From contig CM048750.1 of assembly GCA_026315105.1 (NCBI GenBank), positions 402,724,502-402,788,501 on the forward strand: DNA of 64,000 bases, written 5' to 3'. Position numbers and translations under genes: made by a program. The DNA is from Locusta migratoria (Eukaryota; Arthropoda; Insecta; Orthoptera; Acrididae). The notes beneath the pieces were generated by a model. That model was given only the letters and a program-made list of their open reading frames with translations. It did not search any database and was not told the origin of the DNA. This document shows, piece after piece, positions 19,238 to 30,953 of the stretch. Position 1 is the first letter of the stretch; each line of letters starts with the position of its first letter.

Positions 19238-20822
19238 ATGGCTTCGAGTAACTCGCCCTTCGGTCTTAACACCGACCAGCGGAAAGAAGAAGACGTTTTT
19301 AACCTGCTGGATCTCAACAGTGCCGCTGGTGTGCAACCATCTAAGACAGAACCTTTTTCCTCACCACTTCGAGGTAACAATATTTGTAGCAACTCGTGTG
19401 ACTCAGGTTTCGTTACACCACGTGTGACTGCAGGCAGCCATCAGAACAATCCGTTTGCATCGTCTACCCCATACACAGTACAAACGCACACGAGTAGTAG
19501 CAATGCACAAAAGGGTAACCCAATATTGGTGGACAGTTTATTTTGTACTGAGCGAAGTTTCCAACAGTATCTGTCCGCACCCGCGGCGCATCGATTGTAT
19601 GAGCACTTTTCGAGCACTCCTGTTGCCTCTCAGAACACTCACGCAGCTACTTCGAGTGATATTATCGGCTCTCCAGTGCAGGTGCCCCAAAACAGTGACC
19701 TTTTTGTGCCAGTTCCTGGAACTTTTTTTTTATATGCGCCAGGCGAACAATATAAACACCGCACAAAACGTAAGAGGTAGTGTACCCCTACATTCAAGTA
19801 CTAGAAACACGCCAGTTAACGGAAAATGTAACCTCACAGGCGAATCAGTTTCACTGCAGCCCTTCCCGACCTCGTACGTGCTGCTACCATCGACGTTACC
19901 AACTCAATCGCGAGTTTCTACCGCGCCGGTCGACCACTCCGTTCCGTCTAACAGCATTCCAGCAGCGACGCGAGGCCTAGTAGATGCGGCACCCACCCAC
20001 ACCTGGAACCTGACGCCCCCGCTCGCACCACGCCTACCAGCCACAGCCAGATCACTGCCATGTGAGCGTCTCACAAACCTGCCAGCGTTCACGATCAAGC
20101 ACCCTGAGGTCTGGTTTGCTCTCGTGGAGCAAACTTTTCAACACTATTCATTGGATGATGACTCACGCTTCATCTGCCTGTTAAACAATCTACATGAACA
20201 GGTAGATTTGATCTACGACCTGGTCAGCACACCACCTCTGGTAGCCAAGTATGCAACAGTCAAGAAGACTATACTAGAGCATGTCACCAAGTCTATGAAA
20301 GAAAAGGTACTGCACCTAATCTACGAGGAGCACCTGGGTGACAGCTCTCCGTCACAACTGTGGTGGCGCCTTCGACACCTTGCCGACAATCGAGCTATGC
20401 CCAACGACACCCTCATGGCAATCTGGACGGAAAATCTGCCCCTTCCCGTCCAAACTGCAATATCCGATCACGAGGACAGGTTAGTCAGCGAACGCACCTG
20501 CGCCGCCGATAGAGTGCATGCCGCTCTCCAGCGGGAACGCCGCGCACAGCCTCATTCCACCACAACCGGACTACAATTACTGCTACTTCAACACCAAGTT
20601 TGGCAAAGCAGCGGAAAGATGCAGGGCACCGTGCGAGTACCCAAACGCCGGTCGCAGGTAGACAGCGGCGCCCTCTCCTGCGAAGACGTCATCGGGCGCC
20701 AACCTACCCTGCACTCAGTAGCACACAAGAACGACACCTCCGGTCGAGTGTACGTAAAAGACCTAAGTTCGGGCCGCAAATGTTTCAATCCTGCCCTCCT
20801 CTTTAGCAAAAGACAACATTAA
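19238..20822 (+). pseudogene. gypsy gag, frameshifted
   Basis: The first frame starts at the ATG at 19238 (MASSNSPFGL) and runs to 19780. After the T-run at about 19722-19730 the protein continues in the frame ending at 20822. The capsid-like region (about 20085-20480) has FTIKHPEVWFALVEQTFQHY and a P-W-R-L-HLAD segment typical of arthropod gypsy gags. A CCHC-like segment CYFNTKFGKAAERC follows at about 20580 in yet another frame. Gag packages the RNA. At least two frameshifts make it inactive. Confidence 0.8.
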
Positions 20823-20934
20823 GCCACACCGCGCTTTACTACAGGCCGTGAACGCTACGTGTTTGGAGTGTGCAGGTACGACCTCTTACACTGGGAACAT
20901 TGCACCAGCCTGCCAACTCAAGTGAACTTTTTTA

Positions 20935-22240
20935 GTGGCTAACGTAGCCAATCCGATATTAGGAATCAATTTTCTTCGCCATCATAAGATTTGGCCTGAC
21001 CTGGTGAATAATACAGTTTTTCACTATGCCACGGATAAACACTATCCGTGTGCATCGTCGAGCATTCCGTCTACAGACACTGACAGTAAACAACGCCTCA
21101 CTGACCAGTGTTCCGTCCCCTCAGCAAATAACCAAGTGTATCAAGGCAAATCCCTCGCCGAGCAGGAATCTACCACGAAACTCATGCAAGAACATGAAAA
21201 ACCACTCCGTCGAGTGTCGGCCGTCTCAGCAGAAATCGAGTCGACCCTCCGTCAACTCACTGCAGCTCGCAAGGATTTTCTGGAGAGTTATAAACAGGTC
21301 AGTCAGTACAAAAACAGTGCTGATGCGCCCGCGTGCGGGTTAGATTATGTCAGTGAACATTTAAAACATTCCTGTTATGCTCCTCGTGTTGACATTTCTG
21401 TGCAGCCAGCGCCGCCCTCAGCGGCTGCGGCACCTCCCATAAACTCTGTCTCGGAGAAGCAGTGTACAACCTTCCAAGCCAAAATGCCCAAGTGGAGATA
21501 ATAGGTACTTCAGACAGTTGGCAGTGCTGTAAAACCCAGAGAGCAGCGCCGCAGTTTACCGCTCCTGCCGCGCGACCGTCTGAGACAGCAGACACGCGCT
21601 CACCGTCTACAGTCGCTATCGTCACAAACGGGATGGTTCACAAACTGCGCCTAATAGACGGCCCTCCCATTTCCAGTAAGCCACACCGCCTTATGCCAGA
21701 ACGCATGAAAGTAGCGAGGGAGCAGATAGACGAACTTTTGAACATTGGCATACTTGAACCGTCGTCTGGTTGCTGGTCGACACCTATTCATTTCATGCCG
21801 AAAAGTGATGGTTCGTTGCGTATGTGCGGGGATTACAGACGTTTAAATGCACGAACCATTATGGACAAATATCCGGTACCAAACATTGCAGATTTCACGC
21901 ATGCACTAGCAGGCGCAACATTCTTCTCAGTAGTCGACTGCAAGCGAGCATACCACCAAATCCCTATGGCACCAGAAGACGTGGAAAAAACAGCAATTAC
22001 CACCCCCTTTGGACTGTTTCAATTTCGATGCATGCCATTCGGGTTAAAGAATGCCGCCCAAACTTGGCAGAGGTTTATGAACCAGGTACTATTTAATTTA
22101 GACTTTTGCTTCGTCTACCTTGACGACATTTTAATCTTCAGCCCCTCACTCGAAGATAATAAAAGACATGTGCAAGTAGTAGTGGAGACGCTCGCAAAGG
22201 CCGTCATTAAACTGAACTCAAAAAAACTTCAGCTGCACTA
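20935..22240 (+). pseudogene. gypsy pol: protease end and reverse transcriptase
   Basis: ANPILGINFL near 20947 is the end of a retropepsin, but the D-S/T-G-A active site is not visible upstream, so the protease is incomplete. From 21660 the RT is well kept: LLNIGILEPSSGCWSTPIHF, DGSLRMCGDYR, VVDCKRAYHQIPM, and the catalytic FVYLDDIL at about 22110-22133. A TAG at 22239 interrupts the same frame, which continues with VVFLGFTVSATGISPPK. A frameshift near 22440 leads into RNase H. Confidence 0.85.
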
Positions 22241-22474
22241 GCCGACAGTCGTTTTTTTAGGCTTCACCGTTTCTGCAACAGGCATCTCCCCGCCGAAAGA
22301 CAAAGTCGCCCCAGTCCTGGACATGCAATGCCCCTCCACGTACAAGGAGCTTCGCCATTTTTTAGGCACAATTAACTATTACAGAAACCATTTACCGGCC
22401 GCTGCCCAAGTTCAGGCCCTCCTCACAGACGCCCAAATACTTCTGGTACACGCCCTGTTCCTTGGAACTCAGAC

Positions 22475-24381
22475 ATGGAGGAAGGATTTCACAAACTTAA
22501 AGAACTTCTCACCAACGCTGTCACAATCGCACACCCTCACTCTGAGGCAGAATTTTTCATAACCACAGATGCTAGTGACACAGCTGTAGGTGCAGTTATC
22601 AGTCAGATAGTGAACACCACCACCTCCCCGCTTCATTTCTTCTCCAAAAAACTGAATGGGGCACAAAGAAAATACTCCGCCTTTGACCGTGAATTATTGG
22701 CTGTATACGAAGCCATCAAACATTTCAGAGTGGAAATAGACGGTAGAAACTTTTATATACTCACTGAACACAAACCACTCGCAGCAGCAATAAAAAACCC
22801 TCCTGCAGACCCTCTGCCGCGGCGCTTCAGACACCTTGATTTCATATCACAATTCACAACTGATGTGCGATATATCAAGGGTGCTGACAATGTGGTTGCA
22901 GATTTTTTGTCGCGCGTCAGTGCAGTTTCCACATTACTCGATTTTTCAAACCTTGCCACCCTCCTGTCAGCTGATGAAGACACAATGGCCCTTATCTCCG
23001 ACCATAGTTCGTCACTTAAGCCAGTGTGGGTCTCCTTTCTGGGTGTCAATGGAGAGGTGTGGTGCGACAAATCATTGCGGACCCTTCGTCCATTCATACC
23101 CCAATCACTACGTCGTGATGTCTTTAATTCCCTTCACAACCTAGCGCACCACGGTATTCGTGCCTCTACTAGGCTGGTATCAGAATGTTTCGTTTGGCGC
23201 AACGTCCGGCGGGACTGTCAGATATGGGCAAAAACATGTTTACAATGCCAACGCTGCAAAATCAATAGACACACATCACCCCCTCTCGGCTCATTCCCCG
23301 TGCCTAAGGGTAGGTTTCAGCACATTCACATGGACATTGTCGGTCCCCTCCCACCCTCTGACGGGTTCCGTTATATCCTCTCTATGATAGACAGAACTAC
23401 CCGCTGGGTCGATGCTGCCCCCATCTCAAACATGACAGCAGAAACAGTGGCACGCGCTTTTCTAGCCTATTGGATTGCCAGGTTCGGGTGTCCAGCTGTT
23501 ATTACCACAGACCAGGGTCGGCAGTTTGAGTCGAATTTGTTCTCACACCTATGCCAACTGTGCGGCATTAATAAAGTACACACCACGGCCTACCACACAC
23601 AAAGCAATGGTTTGGTTGAGAGATGGCATAGATCCCTAAAAGCCTCTCTCCGTTGCCATGGCAACATGTGGACAGAAGCTCTGCCACTCGTCTTGCTTGG
23701 ACTCCGAGCTACTTTCAAGGAAGATTTAAATGGTTTGTGTGCAGAGTTCATCTTTGGCCAGAAGCTGGTGCTCCCCGGTGAGCTTGTCGCACCCTCCCCT
23801 CTCCCGCTCATCGAGGAACTACCTAACCTGGTAGAGAGAGTGAGGACTCACTGCGCAAACCTCAACATCAGACCTCCTGCTAGTCACACCCCTCCCCGCA
23901 CATATGTGCCTCGCGCCCTGGCGGCTTGCAAGTTTATTTTCTTGTGTGACGACACTGTCAAGCCCCCCTCCAGGCAACATACACTGGCCCTTATCGGGTG
24001 GTATCGGCTAAGGAACAAACTATGAATATCCTGATTGATGACTGTGTCACCACAGTTTCCCTCCACAGAATAAAACCTGCATTCGTGGAGCTCGACCCAC
24101 CACCATTATCGCCCACCGACAACAGCCCACTGCCTCCACATCACCCTGACGACAGCCTTGCACCCAACATGGGCCGGAAGTCATTTGACACTTCAGATGC
24201 CTCACCTTTTCGAGGGTTCAATTCTTCCCGTTCACAGTCGAGCACATTCTTCGAGCCGCTCCCGACCCCCTCCTTATCCCCGAGCTCTCTTTCCAGCCTC
24301 AATTCAAGTGGTCCATTGGTAGCCAATGCCCTAACCCAAGCCAGCACAGCAATCAGCCTGCACCTGCCACCCCCACTCTAG
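22475..24381 (+). pseudogene. gypsy pol: RNase H and integrase
   Basis: A 516-codon stretch carries RNase H (TTDASDTAVGAVISQ, the conserved KYSAFDRELLAVYEA and TEHKPL) followed by integrase. The zinc-binding HHCC block spans LAHHGIRAS to CLQCQRC. The DDE residues are seen in HMDIVGPL, TTDQGRQFES and NGLVERWHRSL. A C-run at about 23966 shifts the frame, after which GPYR and SLHRIKPAFVELDPP give the GPY/F domain in the frame that ends at 24381. This enzyme would insert the cDNA. The single frameshift separates it from its C-terminus. Confidence 0.85.
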
Positions 24382-24886
24382 CTCACATTCCTCCAGTGTC
24401 GCCAGAACCTTCCCCCCTCTTAGGTTTCCCAGACGCAGACGATCCCATGGTTTTCACGTGTGATGAGACGTGTGTAGAAGCTTCAACTGACAGCAGAGGA
24501 CATCACAAACATGTCCGTTTTGGTGCAACAGCACGCAGTCTTCGTGGTGTTAGTATATGAGTGTGACGGAAGCTCCCTCCCATCCCAACGGGTTGTGCGA
24601 CGTTTCCCACTGCCTTGAGGGATGGCAGCCAACCGTGTGAAGGCATTTGTGTGCCAATCAGGCAAAGTTATAATCAGGTTTCTGTGTGCTCCTCGACCGT
24701 CTCACTCCCGCATCGGCCGCAGCCTCCGCCGACTACGAGGTAGGGTGGCCCCCTCGACCAACCTGCACCAATCCTCTGCCGCCTGATGCGGAGGAGCTGT
24801 ACGTTCTTAACCTCGAGGACACCACACCACCACCACCCCCTTCCACACTCTCATTGCCGGTACTCCATACTGCAAAGGGGCGGCTG
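24382..24886 (+). other. gypsy 3' untranslated region
   Basis: Lies between the end of pol and the right LTR. It is Pro-codon-rich and GC-rich but without an env-like frame, and ends in the polypurine tract near 24875. Confidence 0.6.
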
Positions 24887-25101
24887 TGTGGCGGAGATCG
24901 ACCCGTAAGTCGACCTTCACAGAACAGTGAATCTGCCACTTAGCTTCTTTGGACACTGACTTCCTGTAACAGCCACTGCGCCATGTTCAGTTGTGTTCTT
25001 ATGCTCTAACTGTGCAGATGTATATATTACTTAATACATGTGTTTTACTAAACTTAAATGTGGAACATTATTCGGTACCTAACCAATAATCCCGTTCCCC
25101 A
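24887..25101 (+). repeat. 3' LTR
   Basis: Same sequence as 18910-19122 with scattered substitutions. Ends GTTCCCCA before the TATGCC target duplication. Confidence 0.85.
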
Positions 25102-25189
25102 TATGCCTAACTGTTTAACAGGTCGACTGCCGTGATGAAGTCAGAGGTGCGCCAGAGCCACCTACTGTGGCAGCCAACAGCCAACGTGT

Positions 25190-26480
25190 TAAATAGATTG
25201 TGACATGAGGTTCTTTGAGGAACTCCACATATAATTTCGACAACTGTTTTCTGATATACATTTTTTTTCCCAAAGTGGTGAGTTGGCCCAAAAGATTATT
25301 CAGTAGCTCATCACTGAATGGAAGTAGCTTAAATATGACAACTTTGATAGACTGATGTCTCCAATTTTGGAGATTATTCGGATGGCAAATATTGCTGAGC
25401 TGAGCATTTTCAATGTGTGGTAGATGTGGTATTCCCAACTGATCCAGTATCTATGTGGACACCTAGGAACTTTGTGCACTAAACACACTCTAACTGTCGG
25501 CTCTCATGTGCAATCTTCATCTCTTCTGGGATTTTGTAACTGGATTGGAGGTTTTGCAGTCTATCATAATACTTGTGTCATTATCGAGCACTGTGATATT
25601 TCTTGCACTGTTTGAGGACAGGAGTATGCCATTAATAGCAGGGGACAAAGGAGTGACCTCGCCGAACTCCATAATGTACTGTTCCCCAGTCGGACTCTAC
25701 CTCTCCTATCAGTAGATTGTTACCACCTAATACTATTTTCTGTTTTCTGTTCTGTAGATATGATTTGAGCCAGTTACTTATTTGTTCTCAAATTCCATAT
25801 GGGGCTGATTTTACTAAATTTATTCTGTAGTTGACACAATCGGAAGCTTTAGTCGTCAGGTCATAGAAAATGCCAATGGGCAAACTCTTCTTGCCAAGGC
25901 ATTCTAAGACATTACTAGTAAATCAGTATATTGTTTTGGTTGTAGAGATACCTGATCTGAAACCAAATTGTTGCTTACTAATTAGTGCAAAGGTGACTGA
26001 CAATCCTGACATAGAGTATATTAATTTTTCAAAGGCTTTGGAAAATGCTGTTACAGGAGAGATAGGACAATATTTGGAAACATCTGTGGGATCACCTTTT
26101 GTTGTACAGGGGCTTCACAGTAACATACCTCAACCTTTCAGGGAAGATACATTAAATAAAAGAGGCACTGAATATATGAGCTAGAACTTTAGTGTGGTGA
26201 TTACAGCTGCCTTTCAGCAATTTGCTGGAATTATTAACTACACCCACTGAATTTTTACTTTTTAAAGACTTAATGGTTTTTCTTACTTCTTGCTTAGTTA
26301 TGGGGGCCATACTATCATGTCTATTGATTTACCAAAATGTTCTTTCAGAATTTTTATTGCAGTTTTTTGAAGAGCCTTTGTATGACGTTAGCTCAGCAAC
26401 AGTTAAAAAGTGTTCATTAAAGATTTTAGCCACAATCTATTGATTTTAAACTAGCTTACCTTTATTGTTCAGAACAATAT
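25190..26480 (-). pseudogene. CR1-like LINE reverse transcriptase, decayed
   Basis: Reading leftwards, frames show LKSYLQNRKQ, a degraded GVPQGS block, KFLGVHID, then KLSYLSYFHSVMSY and ICGVPQRTSC. These match in order the RT and its C-terminal extension in the related copy at 13409-13856. Stops and frameshifts occur every few dozen codons. The copy ends abruptly at about 25190, close to the gypsy right flank. Confidence 0.65.
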
Positions 26481-26491
26481 TTTGGGTCCTA

Positions 26492-27550
26492 TCAGGGTAT
26501 TTGGACCAGTCGCATTTCATGTAACTTTCCAAATTGCTTTGATTTTATTAGTAGAGGTATTAAATTTTTGAGCAGAGATACATACTTTTGATTTCTGAAT
26601 GGCTGTGTTAAATATATTACAGTGTTTTTTGTTTTTTTTTTTTTTAACAGTGATTTAACAGGGAAGGTACTTTCTAATATTACTGCCACTTCATTACTGA
26701 AAAGTTTATATTTGGAATTGGCATTTTCAACATTATACACTGGTCTCCAGTCTGCATCTTGGAGAGAGGATGTAAAGATCTCAGTAGTTATATTGTTAAT
26801 CTTCCTCATAGTTTTCCAGTTGGGACCACTGTCAGTCTCACAAATATTTGTATTGTTAACAGTGAGTCTTTGTCCATCATGGTCAGAGAGACCATTAAAG
26901 ACTTGTCTGACAGCTATATCACCAATTTTGGTCTGGTCAATAAATACATTATCAATCAATGATTTTGTACGTGAAGTTATTATAGTAGTAAAATTAATAA
27001 CAGATGCAAGATTATATGTGGACATCAAGTTTTCTAGGACTATTCTGTCTCTGGAATTCATAAGAAAATTTGCATTGAAGTCTTCAACAACTATCACATC
27101 TCTACTAAGTTTAAATATGTATATTAAGAGTGCATCTAATTGTTTCAAAAAAAAAAAAAAAAATGCTGAAGTTACCTGAAGGTGCTCTGTATATTGCTAC
27201 TCCTGCTATATAACAATTATTTAAAGACAGCTTTGTGGCACACACTTCAATTTGTTAATGTACATTAAAATTCTGCGCATTAATTGCACTATATGTGATA
27301 CCATTTTTGACATAGCTTGCTACTCCGCCTGTTTCTCTGAATTTTCTACAGTAATATGTTGCTAAGTAGTAATTATCTATAACAAGTTTTTCTATACCTG
27401 ACATAATATGGTGTTCACTAAAGCACAGAACATGGGCACAATCTATACCTTGTGGCTTCTGGATATAATTAAAAGTGAATTAATCTCTTTGCTCAAGCTA
27501 CATATATTTTGATAATAAATAGTCAGATTTTGTTTTCCAGAACCATTTAC
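26492..27550 (-). pseudogene. LINE endonuclease domain, decayed
   Basis: The longest open piece, 27148-26492, carries VIVVEDFNANFL (the G-DFN block of APE-type LINE endonucleases, here EDFN), LENLMSTYNL and a GLSDHDGQ block equivalent to the SDH motif. Upstream to 27550, NLTIYYQNICSLSKE resembles the domain start but contains stops. The domain would nick target DNA in an active element. Confidence 0.7.
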
Positions 27551-27560
27551 ACATTTATCC

Positions 27561-28390
27561 CTAAAAAAGAAAAATCAGTTGCTGGTGTTGGTTTGGTATT
27601 TCTCTTTGTCCATTTATCCAAGCTGGGCTGTTTCCATGCAATGGGAGACTGGAAAGATCAGCTTTAACTGGTGTTTTCAGCAGCCATTTGTCCAATGTCA
27701 TCTGTCTATACCCATTCCTGCAGTCTTCTTGTGTTGTGGAGCACTCATTCTTCAAATATGCATGTTTTGAGTACACATTGTTCTTAGCATTTACAACAAT
27801 TTCACAAATAATAGACACTAACTGACTTTTTCTGTGCCGGTTGAGGTGAATAACATGTACAGTGTAAAGTTCTCTACTACAACTTTGCATGTTAACCATT
27901 TGTACATTTGTATAACTGTTGCAAATTTCTGCAAACTGCTGTTTGTGTATACTACTGCCCTGTTAACACACGAGAATTGAGTTACACCATGAGTGTGTGA
28001 AATGTTGAGAACAATGACATTTGAATCCTTTAGATGATTTAGAGCTGATTTTAAAACATCAACAGCATGTAAACCATCGTTGTGTGCAACGTCATTTGCA
28101 TCACCACAGATCAGAAGTCTTCCTTCACTGCCTTACAATAAATACTGTTCACATTGAAAACATTTGGTCAAAATGAGCACAGGGTTTAATAAAACTTCAA
28201 GCATTTACTTCACTATTTGCAGTTTTTATTTTGTGTGCGAGACCTCTAAGATGGCTTTTACTCATTACTTCTTTTTGCTGTGTTTGTTAAATTATTTGTT
28301 GTCTTGAAAGTTGGAATTACCTTGCTTTCTTTTCTGAATGATGATTTTGGCTGGGAAGCTTGCTTGCTTGATCTCAGGTGTAATCAGTAA
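27561..28390 (-). pseudogene. LINE ORF1 with SGNH-hydrolase-like domain
   Basis: On the minus strand, LLICGDANDV near 28110 resembles the G-x-N-D block of SGNH/GDSL esterases. It is preceded by HLRGLAHKIK and followed by NVIVLNISHTHGV and HLNRHRKSQLV, where the last catalytic His region would be. CR1/L2-group LINEs can carry such an esterase domain in ORF1, and the following domain is an endonuclease, as expected. Stops interrupt the frame. Confidence 0.55.
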
Positions 28391-28399
28391 CCATAGCTC

Positions 28400-28795
28400 A
28401 ATGTGGCATGGCCACCCACCTCAAGCTGCGTCGGAGTAATATTTCATTGTACCCACGTCGAACCATTCCACTGCGACTGCAGAAACATTCTTGGAATCCA
28501 GATTATAGAATGATTTAGTAGTTTTCTGACTAAAGTTCCACTTTTGTTGATTTACAGTGGTTACTGAAATTCCATTTAATCTTTTACAATTTCATAGCCA
28601 CTCACTCATAATTTCTTATTGTTTGTTCTTTTTATTGATCCCCGTTGTTAGGGTAACTTGTCCATGTGATTACAGAGTATTTATAATACATCTGCTTCTT
28701 TTTATAAAAAGTCCAGACACCTTTTTCTTTCGCGAATTCAATTAATTTTCTCATTATTATTTCCTTTGTGTCCTGTAGAAAAGGTCACCATGTCT
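28400..28795. other. no gene seen
   Basis: AT-rich, no recognised repeat or frame. Confidence 0.4.
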
Positions 28796-28797
28796 TG

Positions 28798-29420
28798 TGG
28801 TGTGACCATGTAAAGTTTAGTGTATACCACCACAAGATTATCTTTGTCATGGCAGTGTAGATTATCTTTGTTATGGCAGTTCAGATTTATGGAATTTAAT
28901 TATTGAACAGAGACCCAGTAATACTGTTTCTCTTAAAACAGCTTCTTTTTGGATAGGCTCAAACAGTCATCACTGAAAGTATCAGCTGGGTATCTATATA
29001 ATAATTATTTGCACATATAAATCAAAACACATCCAAGTTTATAGTTCTGACTAATACATTTCAAAGGACTAAACTGTTTCTAACAGGTCACTTATACAGT
29101 TCTGAATAACACATGATCATTCTGAGTCCTTAGCTCAATATAACAATCAATTAACAAGTGAGAACCTATATGTCCAAGGATCTCACAAAGAACTCATATA
29201 TATTTCTTCTTAGTAACAGAGATTGTTCCTTGAACAGATCCACTTGCTCATTATCTTTGGCACTTGTCATGTAAGTGCCTGGATGTCCACATGGATAAAC
29301 AAAATATCCGGGGCAGTACTTATCCTTATAACTTCTAAATTACCCCAAATATAAATGATTTGGTCATCTTGGATCATTCAGGAGAAATATAGTGTAACTT
29401 GTTAATTACAATTTCACCCT
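28798..29420 (-). repeat. unclassified ~620-bp interspersed repeat, copy A
   Basis: Reverse-complement relative of 35011-35634. Shared blocks include TCTCCTGAATGATCCAAGAT, AGTACTGCCCCGGATA, TTGTTTATCCATGTGGAC and GTATTACTGGGTCTC. The far end reads GGTCACACCACA. No protein is encoded. A solo LTR or a non-autonomous DNA element are both possible. Confidence 0.65.
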
Positions 29421-29518
29421 TTTGTTTCCTACTCTATGCATGCTAATTATTTGCCTGTGCATGTTCACTACTGTAGCAAGCCATACAATATATAACTGCA
29501 TATATACACACACACATA

Positions 29519-29706
29519 CTATGGAAATTCCAGGAAGGGTTCAATAATACTTTTAAAAAGGATAGGTTGCTTACTCACCACAGAGACGTCCGATGAGGTG
29601 CAGAAAGCCACAAATAACAGACAATGTTGTTGTCTGTTATTTGTGCCTTTCTGCAGCTCATTGAACATCTCTTTGGTTAGTAAGCAACCTATCTTTCTCA
29701 AAAATA
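29519..29706. repeat. PLE-tail palindrome
   Basis: GATAGGTTGCTTACTCACCACAGAGACGTC... and its reverse complement meet at about 29627. The left edge TGGAAATTCCAGGAAGGGTTC is the PLE end also seen at 34198 and, more diverged, near 48640. Confidence 0.7.
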
Positions 29707-29905
29707 TTATTATATACACATACTCTAATTAATGACAAATATCTATACACAGTTTTACTACCTTCACAGAATGTCTTAGACATTCTACTTAGGCTTTTAT
29801 TAAAATCTTTTATGGGGAATCAACAAGAGATGTTTAGTATGTGATAGGGTAATATTAACAAAACAGCATTACTGTGATCATTTCAACTTTTAATGTATTA
29901 CTTAC

Positions 29906-30010
29906 CTCATTAGGATTCAAGAAAGACTGTGGGTCAGTCACACTTCTGCACGCCATGGCCATAATAAGACGAACTAGTGATTCTTCTACACGAGCCTCAT
30001 CGTCTGCTGG
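29906..30010 (-). CDS. HSPBAP1: HSPBAP1-like, penultimate exon seen
   Basis: A 105-base exon, 35 codons, phase 0 at both ends. The acceptor is AACATTTCAG|CC and the donor GAG|GTAAGTAA. It encodes PADDEARVEESLVRLIMAMA and ends in QSFLNPNE. The helix beginning with ARVEE and a downstream W/FLNP block follow the cupin-8 core in HSPB1-associated protein 1 of animals, which is the main reason for the gene call. It is separated from the upstream exon by 0.9 kb holding a Z-DNA-prone tract and a foldback, and from the last exon by 25.7 kb. Confidence 0.85.
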
Positions 30011-30162
30011 CTGAAATGTTTGTTCATTTCTATTCACTTACTGTAACCAGTTAATATGCATGGGGGCTGTCGAAAGCAAACTGCACAGTAATGTGGTATT
30101 TAGTAGCAATGTTTTGTGACAAAGATGACACATTACAGTTGGAGTGTGCATTTGTATGCACC

Positions 30163-30167
<5 letters not shown>

Positions 30168-30221
<54 letters not shown>

Positions 30222-30233
30222 GCGCGCGCGCGC
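30168..30233. repeat. (CA)n(CG)n tract
   Basis: An uninterrupted alternating purine-pyrimidine run of about 66 bases: (CA)n to about 30208 and then (CG)n to 30233. Such tracts can adopt Z-DNA. It lies in the intron between two HSPBAP1-like exons. Confidence 0.95.
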
Positions 30234-30422
30234 ATTGGGTCATATTGACAATACATGTAACTGGATGGAATTGATTTGGCCCGAAAACGAAACCAAGGGA
30301 GCATCAAAATTGATAGTGAAATAATATCAATGATTATTCAAAAGAGATAGATATGCTGGCCAGTACTTGTCTTTTTGCTGTACTGCCGATAGTTACACTC
30401 AGAAAAAAGGAGGAAAATAACA

Positions 30423-30450
30423 AGCTTTCGGAACTGTGTTCCTTCTTCAG
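30423..30450 (-). ncRNA. hammerhead-like motif, foldback left arm
   Basis: On the minus strand CTGAAGA, stem GGAAC-ACA-GTTCC, GAAAGCTTG. Both core boxes are intact. AGCT could pair with a second copy as stem III, giving CUU as the cleavage triplet. Antisense to 30638-30665. Confidence 0.65.
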
Positions 30451-30637
30451 GTGGAGAGAAGGGAGAAAAAAGAAAAAAGGAATGGCAAAGGAAGGGAAAG
30501 GTAATTCACGACCTAGGTTATGAGGATGTTGTTAGGATTGTGTGACACAAGCCTAACACCATCCTCATGACCTAGATTGTGAATTACCTTTCCCTTCGTT
30601 TGCCATTTCTTTTTTCTTTTTTCTCCCTTCTCTCCAC

Positions 30638-30665
30638 CTGAAGAAGGAACACAGTTCCGAAAGCT
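30638..30665 (+). ncRNA. hammerhead-like motif, foldback right arm
   Basis: CTGAAGA, stem GGAAC-ACA-GTTCC, GAAAGCT, the exact counterpart of the left-arm motif. Confidence 0.65.
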
Positions 30666-30953
30666 TGTTATTTTCCTCTCTCTCTTATTTTTTTACTGAG
30701 AGTAACTATCGGCAGTACAGCAAAAAGGTAAGTAAAGGTAAGTACTGGCAAGCCAATCTATCTCTTTTGAATAATAATTTATAATCTCTGCGGAGAATTT
30801 CCATATTGATCAAATAATAAACTTAAATAAAAAATGAAAGTTGCCAGTGTATATATTTTTGAATTGGAAGTAGCTGTCCGCAATGGAATATTGCTTAATC
30901 ACACAAAAATATGCAAGCTCTTAAAAGGCTACAAAAGTATAAAGCATTCTTAC

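Larger units (their letters stand above)
18910..25101 (+). mobile_element. Ty3/gypsy LTR retrotransposon
   Basis: A 6.2-kb element with LTRs (18910-19122 and 24887-25101), a 6-bp target duplication TATGCC (18904-18909 and 25102-25107), gag-like and pol-like regions in order and no env frame. The purine tract AAAGGGGCGG lies just before the right LTR. By eye the LTRs differ at about ten positions of roughly 214, and coding frames are broken, so the insertion is not recent. Confidence 0.9.
30333..30775. repeat. ~440-bp foldback with a hammerhead-like motif in each arm
   Basis: The arms 30333-30543 and 30546-30775 are nearly perfect reverse complements meeting at TTGTG-TGA-CACAA (about 30540-30552). 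The arms contain ACTGCCGATAGTTAC, the hammerhead-like motif and a purine/pyrimidine tract. The sequence type is that of PLE ends, joined head to head. Transcribed from either strand it would form a long hairpin RNA. Confidence 0.9.

Noticed and set aside
19455..19720. N-terminal part of the 455-codon plus-strand frame in gypsy
   Set aside because: The real gag N-terminus is in the other frame starting at 19238. Only the part after the T-run near 19725 of the longer frame is gag.
26622..27179. 185-codon plus-strand frame with hydrophobic stretches
   Set aside because: It is antisense to a recognisable LINE endonuclease (EDFNANFL and SDHDGQ on the minus strand), so it is a shadow.
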